Positions 53,301-61,660 are shown, counted from the first letter of the stretch. The stretch: 64,000 nt of DNA from Saccoglossus kowalevskii (GCF_000003605.2 NW_003121913.1:112807-176806); one strand, 5' to 3'. Program-made: numbers and translations. Notes: generated from the letters alone by a model not told the origin.

Positions 53301-56300
53301 CAATTTTCATCCTAAGATCTACAAAGGTGAAAATCGACTGTGAACTATGAGTATGAATAACAAGTCTCGCATCACTGACCTTCGATTTCATTACCAAATT
53401 GGTCCATAAACGACAACGAAATAACATCAGACATGACGGTCACGGACGAGTTCCCCCACTTGAACGGGTTGTCTTTGAAAGATACAAACTAGTGAAAAGG
53501 AAAAAGTGAATTATGTTATATTGCAATGTTACGAAATTATTATTACGAACTTGAATTCGCTCGCCACAGTCATCGCACTCTGTTGTATTCGAAGTGGGTC
53601 TCACGCCTTTCCACTAAAATTGTACGCAACGCGGTGACCGTGGCGACCACAAGACGAACACGTTTTAATTTATTTAGTTTAGCGGGAGGGTCGTCATCTG
53701 CGCACGCGCGGGAATTGAGTCCTGAGCGATGATAACACACGCTAAAAAACGCAAAGGCTCATGGATAGACGCTTGTTTGTAAAGCTATCACAGTCAGCTG
53801 GCGCACACGTGATAATAAAATAAATACGATATTTACTATATGGGGGCCGCTATCTAAAACTAAAGTTTTATGCGTCATTCAAGATGGCGGCCCCCATAGT
53901 AAATATCGTAACTATTTTATTATCACGAGTGCGCCAGCGGACTGTGCACGCTATGGCCATCTGACGCATGCACAGGTAACGACACCCCCGCTTTAATTGC
54001 ATAGATTACAATACCTTTGTATCAATGAATCTTCCAAATACGCTGTCACCAAATATATTCTGTCCCTGTGGCAGATGAAACGCGCCACTGTCCGACACTA
54101 AAGTCGACCCCGTAATATCGATCGGTGCATCGCGTTGTAGCCGCAATGACAGCGACGGGGTGCTAAAGACGACGGGCGGTTGACCGGGGACTCGTCTGCT
54201 GAGAACAACTTTTGAAATGGAGTTTAATGTGTTAGCCACACTCACTGCAATAAACGAACGCTGTGGAAAAAACGGGAAAAACAAATTTTAGAGGGAATTA
54301 TCTGTACAATAATGATAAATCAAAATAACGTGGTCTTAGAGAAATTAATCACGACACATTCATTTTTTTAGGTTTATTATAAACATGTAAATATTGTTGA
54401 CATACTTTTGAAGTGAGTTGTCAACTTTTAAAACGCTATGTATGTGTTTATCCAACTACGGATTGTATAATTGGAATACTAACCTGCAAAAATGCATTGT
54501 CGTCTCCGAAGGGAATTAACATTACATTTCCAACACAATCAGTTATTGCTGTCAAATAAACACAATATTAAGTGGATTAGCGTAGTAATGTAATGTAGGG
54601 AAGCACTTATCACTGTTCAAGCATATCTGAAATTCGATTGTTCTATTCCATTCACCTTTAGCGGTTGCTAGGATACCAGCCTCTGACTCATTCTTCATCC
54701 CTGCCAAATTCGAGGATAAATCTTGAACGGCCATTCCTATATTCATCTAAAAACATATTATCATAAGAATATATAATTTTATTGCTGAAAGGTTCGACTT
54801 TATTTAGTAAAATGTCTAAGATTAGTGATGTCGGTTATCTAACCTGGCTGTCAGTGGTAAGTTCCCCTGGAAGTGACGTCACAAAGAAAAGCGCACTGGC
54901 CACCTGGGAAATTGCTTCTGGCGTGTCGACTGACTGTGATAATGTTTTCAAAGCATAGATCGACGACTCCCGTAACTGTAAAAAGAGATCAAATTATGAG
55001 AGGCGAATGGTCGCATTGTGAGTAAGTGGTGACATTGTGAGTAAGAGGTGACATTGTGAGTAAGTGGTGACATTGTGAGTAAGTGGTGACATTGTGAGTA
55101 AGTGGTGACATTGTGAATAAGAGGTGACATTGCGAGTAGGAGGTGACATTGCGATTAGGAGGTGACATTGTCAGTGAGGGGCGACACTGTAAGTGAGGNN
55201 NNNNNNNNNNNNNNNNNNNNNNNNNNNNNNNNNNNNNNNNNNNNNNNNNNNNNNNNNNNNNNNNNNNNNNNNNNNNNNNNNNNNNNNNNNNNNNNNNNNN
55301 NNNNNNNNNNNNNNNNNNNNNNNNNNNNNNNNNNNNNNNNNNNNNNNNNNNNNNNNNNNNNNNNNNNNNNNNNNNNNNNNNNNNNNNNNNNNNNNNNNNN
55401 NNNNNNNNNNNNNNNNNNNNNNNNNNNNNNNNNNNNNNNNNNNNNNNNNNNNNNNNNNNNNNNNNNNNNNNNNNNNNNNNNNNNNNNNNNNNNNNNNNNN
55501 NNNNNNNNNNNNNNNNNNNNNNNNNNNNNNNNNNNNNNNNNNNNNNNNNNNNNNNNNNNNNNNNNNNNNNNNNNNNNNNNNNNNNNNNNNNNNNNNNNNN
55601 NNNNNNNNNNNNNNNNNNNNNNNNNNNNNNNNNNNACATAGTAATTAAGACGTCACATAGTAATTAAGACGTCACATTGTAATTAAGACGTCACATTGTA
55701 ATTAAGACGTCACATAGTAATTAAGACGCCACATTGTAATTAAGACGCCACATTGTAATTAAGACGTCACATTGAATGTAAAAGGTCACATTGCAAGTAA
55801 AAGATCACATTGCAAGTAAATGGTCACATTGCGAGCAAAAGGTCACATTGCGAGCAAAAGGTCACATTGCGAGTAAAAGGTCACATTGCGAGCAAAAGGT
55901 CACATTGCAAGTAAAAGGTCACATTGCGAGCAAAAGGTCACATTGCGAGCAAAAGGTCACATTGCAAGTAAAAGGTCACATTGCGAGCAAAAGGTCACAC
56001 TGCGAGCAAAAGGTCACACTGCGAGTAAAAGTTGACATTGTAAATAAGAGGTTACATTCTAAGTATAATGACTGTATGTATTTACAATTCGCCACTATAG
56101 GGCGTGACTTGGACGAGTACTGCGATGTGATTACACTCACCTCCTTCTTTGCTTCAACGGAATCTTCCGAACCCTGAAGTGTAAGAGAAACGTCATTTCC
56201 GGATGTGTGACTTTTTACGATCACAATATGTACATTGATGTCAAATTGAATACTACTAGTATTTTGTATACATCTTTTATATTTCTAAACATAAGAATCG

Positions 56301-59300
56301 ATCTTCCAATGGAAACATCTCTTGAAACAATTGTCTCTTTGATAGATGTTTTAACACGTTTATTTTCTTCAAAACTGAGACTAAAAACCGATCGATATTC
56401 ATTGTTTCCAAATGTTTTAAATTCCAGTGGTAAGTTTAAAACTCCAACTCGCAGAATGCAGAATACCTCTCACAGATTGTTATGATCAGCATGAAAATGC
56501 TAAAAAGCAGAACATCTAAACACTACTGAAATCAAATATAATATTATTTTTTATAATCAAGGCCATTTGCTTGTGTGTTTGTTGGTATTTGTATGATGGC
56601 TACCTTTATTTTGCAGGTCCTTCTAGAATTCGGTTGGATAAAATGGCTTTATTCCATGCCATTATTCACAAACCCCAAAATAAAAATATAATGTCGTCGA
56701 ACTTTCCACAACCAGTGGGAGTGAAACATCCATGAATTTTGTGATTTTTAATCATTTACTATTTAGTTCTGTGGTAAAAAGTTCTCGCATCTCAAAATAT
56801 CGATCGGTTAGTTGTGGTAACACAATCTTACAAAGTTATAAGTTATTACATCGAGATTCATTGGGAATTTCTTAGCATGCGAACGACATAAAGACGGTCA
56901 ATGTGCATTTGTTACAGAGAATGGAGATGAACTCACCTCGCCAATCAGTGCTTTGTTGTTAAGAACAGAGGCAACCACGGACACCAAGATGGCTGCGGCA
57001 CCTGTATCATCGGCAGGAACGTTCTCATCCAACGAGTTGTTTGTACTCAGTATCAAACCACTTAGGAATGAAAACAAATCGTCCCCACTTATTAAGGGTG
57101 GTTCCACCTAGAATTATATGAAAAGTAGCACTGACATCCTGAAAGTTTTGAATTATAAGTAGCGCCCTCTAGCAACAACACATTCTTTTTTCTGACGTTA
57201 AAGGTCGGTGGTAGTCGTGCCACGCACAAGCCAGTTCACATAGAAGTTTAGCTAGAAAATTTCTGTGGTGATTGGAACGCATTGACAAATTAGGTATTGC
57301 AAAAAGTCGCGCCCTATCGAACATGTATTCGTACTTGCCATTGAAAGAACGCATTGGATAATGGGTAAATACATGTTTATCAGCATAAATGTTGCATGTT
57401 CGCGGCGCGACGACCACAGCCCTTTTACATCGATAACTGTTTGGTTGTTTAGACGTTCGTTATCTAGAATGGAGTAAAAAGTCTCATAAATGTCTAATAA
57501 TGGACGACTCCAGGGGGGGGGTACTATATAAGAATTATCTATTGAGGACATGGGTCCTGTATTTAAAGATTCTAGTTATATATACTAGTATGTGTCTTAT
57601 TTACTGTCTGAATAGGTTTAAAATTCACTAGCAGTTGTTGAATAAATATGAATCTACACGTATATGCAAGAATCGAAATTGCGCGTAAATACTGTTAACT
57701 TGTTTCAATCACGCCCTAGCCATGTTTTTCATGTCGTCCAGGCATACATATTATATACACAATTGTTCTTTGGTATAATTATGCTCATGGATTGTTTTAA
57801 CACATGGGTATAAAATGCTCACAACTTCGAAGGCACCCTTCTAGGTTTTAGGTCTAGCCCCCCCCCCCGATCTCAACGTTTTGAACGGCAATCGAGTCAC
57901 CTATTTACGTAATAGAATTGCTTGGAGGGCGCGATTTATAAGATATCCAGTGCGCATGTGCAATAAAAAGACCCTACAGACTGAGGCAAGCGTCGTTAAA
58001 TTTAATTGCGATAATTTTGATGTATTAAAGTTGTAACACATCGATATTGTGTGTGTCTATCTCTTTGCTCACCGTAGTTACCAGCATCACCGTAGTCTGG
58101 GCAGAATACGCGTCGGAAATCAATACGCGAATGTCAACTGTGTGATTATACGTGACGTCACCCATAGGCAATGGAAATGCGGAAGACGTTGCATCGTAAC
58201 CATGGTAGAGTAGGAGATAGGTAGAGGAACCTCTAGAACGGGCATAAACGTCATATCTCAGTGGTGTATCGGTATCAGCCCAGCCTGTGCAGGACACGTT
58301 GTATTCAGTCATAATGGCATATCCTTCAAAAGATTGTGAAGAAACGGCGTTATGTCTTTTGCGTCATACTACAATACTTCTTATGGAAGTTAATTAAATG
58401 AGAAATATGCAAGTCTGCATTGTTCAGACTCCCCCTTCTGAGTCCTTTTTTTTTTACTTTTTTTGTTATTGTAATATAAAAGTGTAAATGAAAATCTTCG
58501 TCCGAAAATTGTACAGATACAAAAACAAAAAAGGAAAGTAATACATGTATATTACATGTACCATAAATTAGTCAATCCATGGATAGTACACATTTGTAAG
58601 GTGAATCAATGTATACCTGTAGAGGGCGCCACCATACACGTGCCGTTCCGTGGTGGGAAGTTGACAGTGAAATTCAGCGATTGGCTGGTAAGGAAGTCAG
58701 CGCTGTGATTATTGGAAATCAGACTAACTCGCAGTATGTACTGGCTTCCACTTTCAAGCTGATCGGGGTTAATATAAAGATATTCTGATGTAAATCCTGA
58801 AAAAAAAACAGGGAAATTAAAAAGAAACATTAATATCGACATGAAATGAAACAATGCACCAGTGACCCGTTTTTTTGTTTTTTGTTTTTTTTGTAAATGA
58901 CATAGCTACCTGTGCTCGTGAACGGACCAGACATGTCGACTGCTTCGACGGTATCACTGTTTCGAGCTTTCGAAAGAGTCCACATCGTTCCAAGCAGTGC
59001 AAGATCACAGTCATGACACGTGTATGTGGTTACCAATGGTAGACTGGGACTAACAGCGTTCAAATAGCAGTTGGATAGACACCTGTAAATGGAAGAGTTG
59101 GTTATAATGGATATCATCAGAGGTACATTATCTCATATCATATACTCATTAATGTAATATCTTCAGGATCTTAACTCGTCTGACAAAGTCGGTGCGAGTT
59201 GCTGTGCCCTCCCTCGCCGTCAGACCCAGACGCATTCTATTTCATCCGAGAGGGCGCAGTAACTCCGACCGACTGTTACGTCCAGTTGTAACTTACTTGA

Positions 59301-61007
59301 GCTCAGGGGATAATTCTAATGTCGTGTTCATTCCTGTTGAACAAAAATAAATCTGTTATTTATTCTGTATGTGTGCTCAATAATTTTTGGAAAAGTTCAT
59401 TATTTATAATAAAACACTTTGCAATACTTTAAATTACAACAACGAACCAGAGTGCGTAATGCACTTAGCATCGGAGGTATAATGTGGAAGATCGTCGCAG
59501 TTCACCATCCACGGCTTTCCTATCGAAGCCAACGAGATCTCGCAGTCGTCCCGTACTTGTTCGCACATTGACCGGCAAGGTATCGTCGACCTATTCGTGT
59601 TGGTGGAGCAAACAGGAAACGACAGTGCGCAGAAAAACGAAGTCGCGTATTCTGAACAATTGAGATGAGGCGTCAGAGTCTCCATTGATTGTCTGGCCGC
59701 GTCGGCGTTGTACTCGTAAGGATTGGGGAAATAGGTGTGTTGGTAAGGCAACACGTTCTGGCACATCGGGAAGGTAATGTTGACGCAAACGGGGATGTCT
59801 GGAAATAGAATGATTGCACAGAAGTTATAAAAGCAATACAATACTAGTACACAAAGGCAATAAACAAACTGTTTCGCAACAGCCACAATCATGGAGCTAA
59901 AAGTATTGCGGGCACATGCGGTAATAATACACGGGTGATATAAACAAAATAGTGGTCTTTCCGCGATTATAACAGGATATAAGCACGTGCTTCTTTGCAG
60001 TTTGAAGTTGCAGCCATCACCGAGCCATGAATGACGCGTTGATCATAACCAAGAAATATTGTAAAAGGAACTGTAAAAATCATAATGGCAACAACTTACT
60101 GGGAATGGATGTGCAGTTGTCGTTGTTTTCATCTTCCCCACCAATGCAGTCATGGAAACCGTCACAGTACCAATCCCGTGGTATGCAGACGTCGCTATGG
60201 CAACGAAACACATCGCCAGTGTCACAATCGATGGATACATTATCATCTTCAACGAAAATAAAATATACAGGAAAATTTAGGGAAAAAAAAAACAAATGTT
60301 TTATTTTGTCATCAATAATAAGCAGAGACGTGTTTTTTTCAAAATGGAATTATTTTGTTCATGTTTATTACATTTATGCACGAAATGTGTGAGATAATAT
60401 AGCAGGAAAACGTACACTGAGTGTTGTGCTTTTCTGGTGCCCAACATTGACATAGTTTTAAGCAATGTTTGGCATCGAAAAAATCGCCGACTCGTCGTGA
60501 TGTCAGCGCAAAGCATGGTGGCATGGATAGATGTATTATTACAAAATATGTAATACGAATGAATACACGTTGTAAAAAAAACATGTGAAACAGTAAAATA
60601 TGGACATATATTTTGCCTTATTTGTCACGAAGCATCTTGTCTTTTTAGCACACGCACACAGCAGTATTCGTTCGATGATTTTTTGAAAAAAAACTGCTGC
60701 GCATGTGCTGTGATTGTTATCGTACGTACCAAAACAACCAGTACGCATGCGTATTAAAAAAAATGAATCGTTCATCGAAGAAATAGGCAGCTGTACATCT
60801 GAAATAATTCATTTTGTATGACTTAGCGAATCGGATATATAGTTGAAAGTGGCGATGGGTGTGGTGTATGTCCGGTAATATGAGATACGAATTGGACCAC
60901 ATGCTTCAGTACTTACAGCTTTGTGAGCTCGTGCAAAGTGAGAGAAGAAATAATAATGCAAATTTCATAAATATATGCAAGATTCCGCGCTTCATTATTC
61001 CATACAT
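37795..61007 (-). CDS. Polycystin-1-like receptor-channel (complete, 32 coding exons)
   Basis: PKD1-family protein: an adhesion-GPCR-like autoproteolytic ectodomain fused to an 11-TM TRPP channel, expected at the plasma or ciliary membrane. I built exons by hand from GT-AG sites and reading phase (high to low coordinate): 60917-61007, 60100-60246, 59448-59798, 59297-59333, 58910-59082, 58617-58796, 58073-58323, 56937-57107, 56141-56173, 54844-54975, 54656-54746, 54484-54548, 54015-54260, 53380-53488, 53155-53276, 52773-53049, 52577-52665, 51672-51902, 51161-51331, 50627-50787, 49910-50214, 48939-49579, 48541-48670, 47554-47789, 46273-46453, 45325-45555, 45070-45193, 44501-44723, 44107-44200, 42798-43361, 39886-40117, 37795-38350. 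All phases agree and the total is 6645 nt, 2214 residues plus stop. Two donors are the weaker GTTCGT. Order: signal peptide, LDLa, Frizzled CRD, REJ, GAIN/GPS, TM1, PLAT, TM2-11, coiled coil, C2HC tail. Least certain are the last two exons and the intron holding the N gap. Confidence 0.93.
39421..39565. repeat. Interspersed repeat family 3, copy 2
   Basis: Second copy of the family seen at 6822-6945. It lies in the 3' part of the polycystin-like gene, between the coiled-coil exon and the terminal exon. A GACGTC palindrome is present in this copy only. Confidence 0.58.
39886..40117 (-). CDS. Polycystin-like gene: C-terminal coiled-coil exon
   Basis: A good acceptor (ACTTATAG) and donor (GTAGGTATAG) bound a frame that is open only in the phase needed by both neighbours (1 in, 2 out). 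It encodes residues about 1953-2029: a Lys/Ser/Thr-rich linker, a basic cluster (KPRRKSMPR), and a heptad-like helix HLDDLEERVMRMDECL. Polycystin-1 and polycystin-2 proteins pair through C-terminal coiled coils, so position and content fit. The 2.7-kb intron before it is the largest in the gene. Membership in this gene is inferred from phase and content. Confidence 0.78.
42379..42411. repeat. Perfect 11-bp hairpin in a CpG-rich intronic block
   Basis: TTTTCACCGCC and GGCGGTGAAAA flank an 11-base loop. It sits in a GC-rich, CpG-containing block (about 42090-42700) inside the intron after polycystin exon 30. The block holds no exon I could support. Confidence 0.7.
42798..44200 (-). CDS. Polycystin-like gene: S3-S6 and pore, exons 29-30
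   Basis: Exons 44107-44200 and 42798-43361 encode residues about 1734-1952. S3, S4 (VILFISFIRLINLLRF), S5, the pore helices and S6 (FFTFSLFMYAILTSMFI) are all recognisable. The selectivity-filter position reads L1865-G1866-V1867-F1868-D1869 instead of the LGD of PKD2-type subunits. An acidic stretch (GEDGDDDDKEG) ends exon 30. The reading frame stays open to a TAA at 42724, so intron retention would give a shorter protein; the strong donor GTAAGG favours splicing to the exon at 39886-40117. Confidence 0.92.
44501..47789 (-). CDS. Polycystin-like gene: channel S1, extracellular polycystin (TOP) domain, S2; exons 24-28
   Basis: Exons 47554-47789, 46273-46453, 45325-45555, 45070-45193 and 44501-44723 encode residues about 1402-1733. 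Family marks in order: LEEARRERMKERRM before S1, YSNRD after it, LLPQLYP, NG-S-Q-RFISD, SYRIGSPRLRQLRVRP, the SSDELESLP and YYGGGYV elements, WFDRHTRALFVEF, NVNLF, LLIEFPATG, then S2 and FWNLTE. This is the large extracellular domain shared by PKD2 and PKD1-like channels. All phases join cleanly. Confidence 0.93.
46554..46686. mobile_element. TTAA-flanked MITE, copy B
   Basis: Flanked by TTAA at 46554-46557 and 46683-46686. The inner ends form inverted repeats of about 20 bp: AGAGCGGCAGTCGTCGTGCC at the left and AGCGCGGTGGTCGTCGCGC at the right (reverse complement). It lies in the intron between polycystin exons 24 and 25. Same family as copy A. Confidence 0.68.
46965..47120. repeat. Interspersed repeat family 4, copy 1
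   Basis: Shares TGTAATTTCGCTAATTCAAG, TAGCTAATTTAACAGAAA, ATTCTTACA and a trailing GTTAATTCA with 61365-61510 in the same order and orientation. It lies in the intron between polycystin exons 24 and 25. Confidence 0.62.
47221..47247. repeat. (CACGT)n microsatellite
   Basis: Five and a bit tandem copies of CACGT in a polycystin intron. Confidence 0.95.
48541..50214 (-). CDS. Polycystin-like gene: TM2-TM5 block with acidic cytosolic loop, exons 21-23
   Basis: Exons 49910-50214, 48939-49579 and 48541-48670 encode residues about 1043-1401. Exon 21 has the polycystin-1 signature FLCDRWLAVEEDDG, DGHIWFSIVSRP and FTRVQRLSCCL, leading into TM2. Exon 22 holds TM3 (IYVGFMSSLVVFPVNIVLI), then a cytosolic loop of roughly 120 residues rich in Asp, Glu, Ser and Arg, then TM4. 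TM5 spans the exon 22-23 junction. The acidic and serine-rich loop is the least conserved part and a plausible phosphorylation region (inference). Confidence 0.9.
50335..50606. repeat. Degenerate minisatellite of about 19-20 bp, CRE-like
   Basis: About a dozen diverged units alternate patterns such as ACATGTGACGTAGTCGTA and ACATATGACGTACAGCCAC. Many contain TGACGTA or CACGTG-like half-sites. It lies immediately 3' (gene sense) of PLAT exon 20, in the intron before exon 21. Confidence 0.75.
50627..51331 (-). CDS. Polycystin-like gene: PLAT (LH2) domain, exons 19-20
   Basis: Exons 51161-51331 and 50627-50787 encode residues 933-1042, an intracellular PLAT domain directly after TM1. The family marks are Y-MTVYTGIRTGSGT, a G-K-R-L strand and FQRGSV followed by LGDLETLRIWHNNNG and WYLNKIVVHDV. 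PLAT in polycystins binds phosphoserine lipids and calcium and controls trafficking. The fold is split by a phase-0 intron after KQP. Confidence 0.92.
51672..52665 (-). CDS. Polycystin-like gene: GPS autoproteolysis site and TM1, exons 17-18
   Basis: Exons 52577-52665 and 51672-51902 encode residues 826-932. The GPS motif is complete: CKYWD, W849, GC854, HCVC at 866-869 and the cleavage triad H871-L872/T873, so self-cleavage into a receptor-like N-terminal part and a channel-like C-terminal part is expected. A hydrophobic helix at about 903-921 (SVFTTVIIVFIIYILAVMW) followed by ARRQDKKD is TM1 with its positive-inside flank. Confidence 0.93.
52163..52245. mobile_element. Partial copy D of the TTAA-type repeat
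   Basis: CTTGCCATTGAAAGAGCGC-ATTGG and the terminal ACCGCCCTTTAT match the right half of copy C at about three quarters of positions by eye. The left end is not recognisable. It lies in the intron between polycystin exons 17 and 18. Confidence 0.45.
52773..57107 (-). CDS. Polycystin-like gene: GAIN-type helical and beta region, exons 8-16
   Basis: Exons 56937-57107, 56141-56173, 54844-54975, 54656-54746, 54484-54548, 54015-54260, 53380-53488, 53155-53276 and 52773-53049 encode residues about 411-825. The first five are helix-rich (for example LRESSIYALKTLSQS, SLPGELTTDSQ), as in the alpha part of GAIN domains. Later ones carry the beta-rich core (NPFKWGNSS, SLSFMDQFGNEI). Exon 9 is a 33-nt phase 0-0 microexon whose removal would keep frame. 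The intron between exons 9 and 10 contains the minisatellite and the N gap, so an in-frame exon there could be missed. Confidence 0.85.
53784..53951. mobile_element. Long palindromic foldback (MITE-like) element
   Basis: Two arms of about 65-68 bp are near-perfect inverted repeats: the left arm contains CTGGCGCACACGTGATAATA and ATATGGGGGCCGC, the right arm the reverse complement, with GCGGCCCCCATAGTAAATAT and TGCGCCAG. The unpaired centre is about 35 bp. It lies in the intron between polycystin exons 13 and 14. No target duplication is clear. Confidence 0.75.
55010..55198. repeat. 19-bp minisatellite, variant A
   Basis: About ten tandem units close to GTGAGTAAGTGGTGACATT. They become more diverged toward the assembly gap at 55199. 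Located in the intron between polycystin exons 9 and 10. Confidence 0.95.
55199..55635. other. Assembly gap (437 N) inside the minisatellite
   Basis: Unknown bases flanked on both sides by the same 19-bp repeat family, so the true array length is unknown. The exons on either side are phase 0/0, so a hidden phase 0-0 exon cannot be excluded but is not needed. Confidence 0.97.
55636..56045. repeat. 19-bp minisatellite, variants B and C
   Basis: The first block (to about 55770) repeats GTAATTAAGACGTCACATT, which includes the palindrome GACGTC. The second block repeats GCGAGCAAAAGGTCACATT or GCAAGTAAAAGGTCACATT. Both align base for base with variant A on the other side of the gap, so this is one array in about three sub-blocks. 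It ends about 95 bp from the 33-nt microexon 9. Confidence 0.95.
57159..57176. promoter_or_regulatory. CTCF-like motif in polycystin intron
   Basis: The minus-strand reading GTTGCTAGAGGGCGCTAC resembles the CTCF core. It lies 22 bp before MITE copy C and just past the 3' side of intron 7. Confidence 0.22.
57198..57427. mobile_element. TTAA-type MITE, longer copy C
   Basis: Left end TTAA followed by AGGTCGGTGGTAGTCGTGCC; right end, reverse complement, AGGGCTGTGGTCGTCGCGC with a degenerate TTTA. It is 230 bp long, with an internal segment (CTTGCCATTGAAAGAACGC) also found near 52165. It sits in the intron between polycystin exons 7 and 8. Confidence 0.62.
58073..59333 (-). CDS. Polycystin-like gene: REJ region, exons 4-7
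   Basis: Exons 59297-59333 (only 37 nt), 58910-59082, 58617-58796 and 58073-58323 encode residues about 197-410. They match the receptor-for-egg-jelly module: an opening CLSNCYLNAVSPS, the middle YLYINPDQLESGSQY, and NFPPRNGTC-VAPSTG before a second cysteine-containing half (VSCTGW). REJ modules form the stalk of PKD1, PKD1L and sea-urchin sperm REJ proteins. This REJ region is short compared with that of human PKD1. An N-glycosylation site, NGT, lies in the conserved segment. Confidence 0.88.
59188..59273. repeat. Imperfect inverted repeat with GCCCTC/GAGGGC arms
   Basis: Arms of about 27 bp (GTCGGTGCGAGTTGCTGTGC... against ...GCAGTAACTCCGACCGAC) around about 30 bp. It lies in the intron between polycystin exons 4 and 5. 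Could be a small degraded foldback element. Confidence 0.6.
59448..59798 (-). CDS. Polycystin-like gene: Frizzled cysteine-rich domain exon
   Basis: Residues 80-196, one phase 1-1 exon of 351 nt. All ten cysteines of the Frizzled CRD are present in family order: CVN, MCQ, NCSE, FFCAL, PVC, PCRSMC, DDCE, NCDDLP, KC, with the PN after the second cysteine and FPVC in the middle. CRDs bind Wnt lipids or related ligands in Frizzled, ROR, SFRP and corin proteins. In this gene it follows LDLa and precedes REJ. The donor used is GTTCGT; the other nearby GT gives a frame with a stop. Confidence 0.93.
60100..60246 (-). CDS. Polycystin-like gene: LDL-receptor class A exon
   Basis: Residues 31-79. The exon carries the six-cysteine LDLa pattern starting at CDTGDVFRC, with the acidic calcium-cage segment DGFHDC-GGEDE. 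It is a symmetrical phase 1-1 module, typical of a shuffled extracellular domain. LDLa modules bind ligands in a calcium-dependent way. Domain identity is secure; the ligand is unknown. Confidence 0.93.
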
Positions 61008-61031
61008 CGCTAGTTATCTTGACGTCACTTC
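60917..61031 (-). CDS. Polycystin-like gene: first coding exon, signal peptide
   Basis: An acceptor of the form TGTTTCAG at 61032 is followed by 24 nt of leader with an in-frame TAA, so the ATG at 61007 is the start. The leader also proves that a non-coding exon lies further upstream. The 30 encoded residues hold a hydrophobic core (FALLFLLSL) followed by CTSSQS, a good signal peptide with a likely cut near the exon end. The donor is GTAAGT, phase 1, and the joined codon gives Tyr before the LDLa domain. Confidence 0.88.
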
Positions 61032-61364
61032 CTGAAACAAAGATATTATTTTAGTTTTAATTGCCTTCGAAAAATACAATCATAGCTATCGGAGAAAAGC
61101 GCTAAAATATCTAATATGTGTTAATATCTAATAACTTAGGGAGTTCGAGTCTAATTCAAATATAGCATCTGTTGAGAATACTAGTATTTCTGCGCATATA
61201 GATTATGTTCTAGGTAAGATAAAAAAAAAATGTTTTCATCATAAAAACAAATACCAAAAAAATAACACAGTTGGAGTAGAACTGGTCTGCTATCGTTGAT
61301 GTTTATTGTCGCACATCAAATTCGCCCGAGACGGACAATTCAAAATTAGGCTGGTCAAATACTG

Positions 61365-61510
61365 TAAAACAAGTCTTTTTAGCTAGCATGTTATTTTAAC
61401 TAATTTAGTTAATCTGTAATTTCGCTAATTCAAGTTGCAGCTAATTTAACAGAAAGTCTATTCTTACAGGGAGATAGTTGATTCTGTTAATTCACGCCAA
61501 GAGTCAAATC
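61365..61510. repeat. Interspersed repeat family 4, copy 2
   Basis: Second copy of family 4, in the 5' intron of the polycystin-like gene. No terminal inverted repeats seen. Confidence 0.6.
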
Positions 61511-61580
61511 CGCTGAAATTGCATGCAGCTATTTCAACGTGTTCTACGGTAGTTTACAGATGAGTGAGATTCCCTTTTCG

Positions 61581-61660
61581 GTTTTAGTTTTCCGCAATGT
61601 GTTTTAGTCTTCTGCATTGTTTTTTAGTCTTCTGCATTGTGTTTTAGTCTTCTGCATTGT
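61581..61660. repeat. 20-bp tandem repeat, four copies
   Basis: Units of GTTTTAGTCTTCTGCATTGT; the first copy differs at a few positions, the last three are almost identical. Located in the 5' intron of the polycystin-like gene. Confidence 0.95.

Noticed and set aside
54989-55648. Open frames running through the N gap on both strands
   Set aside because: They consist of unknown bases and 19-bp minisatellite units.
55791-56177. 128-codon plus-strand ORF with repeated HCEQKVT units
   Set aside because: It is a translation of the 19-bp minisatellite, partly antisense to microexon 9.
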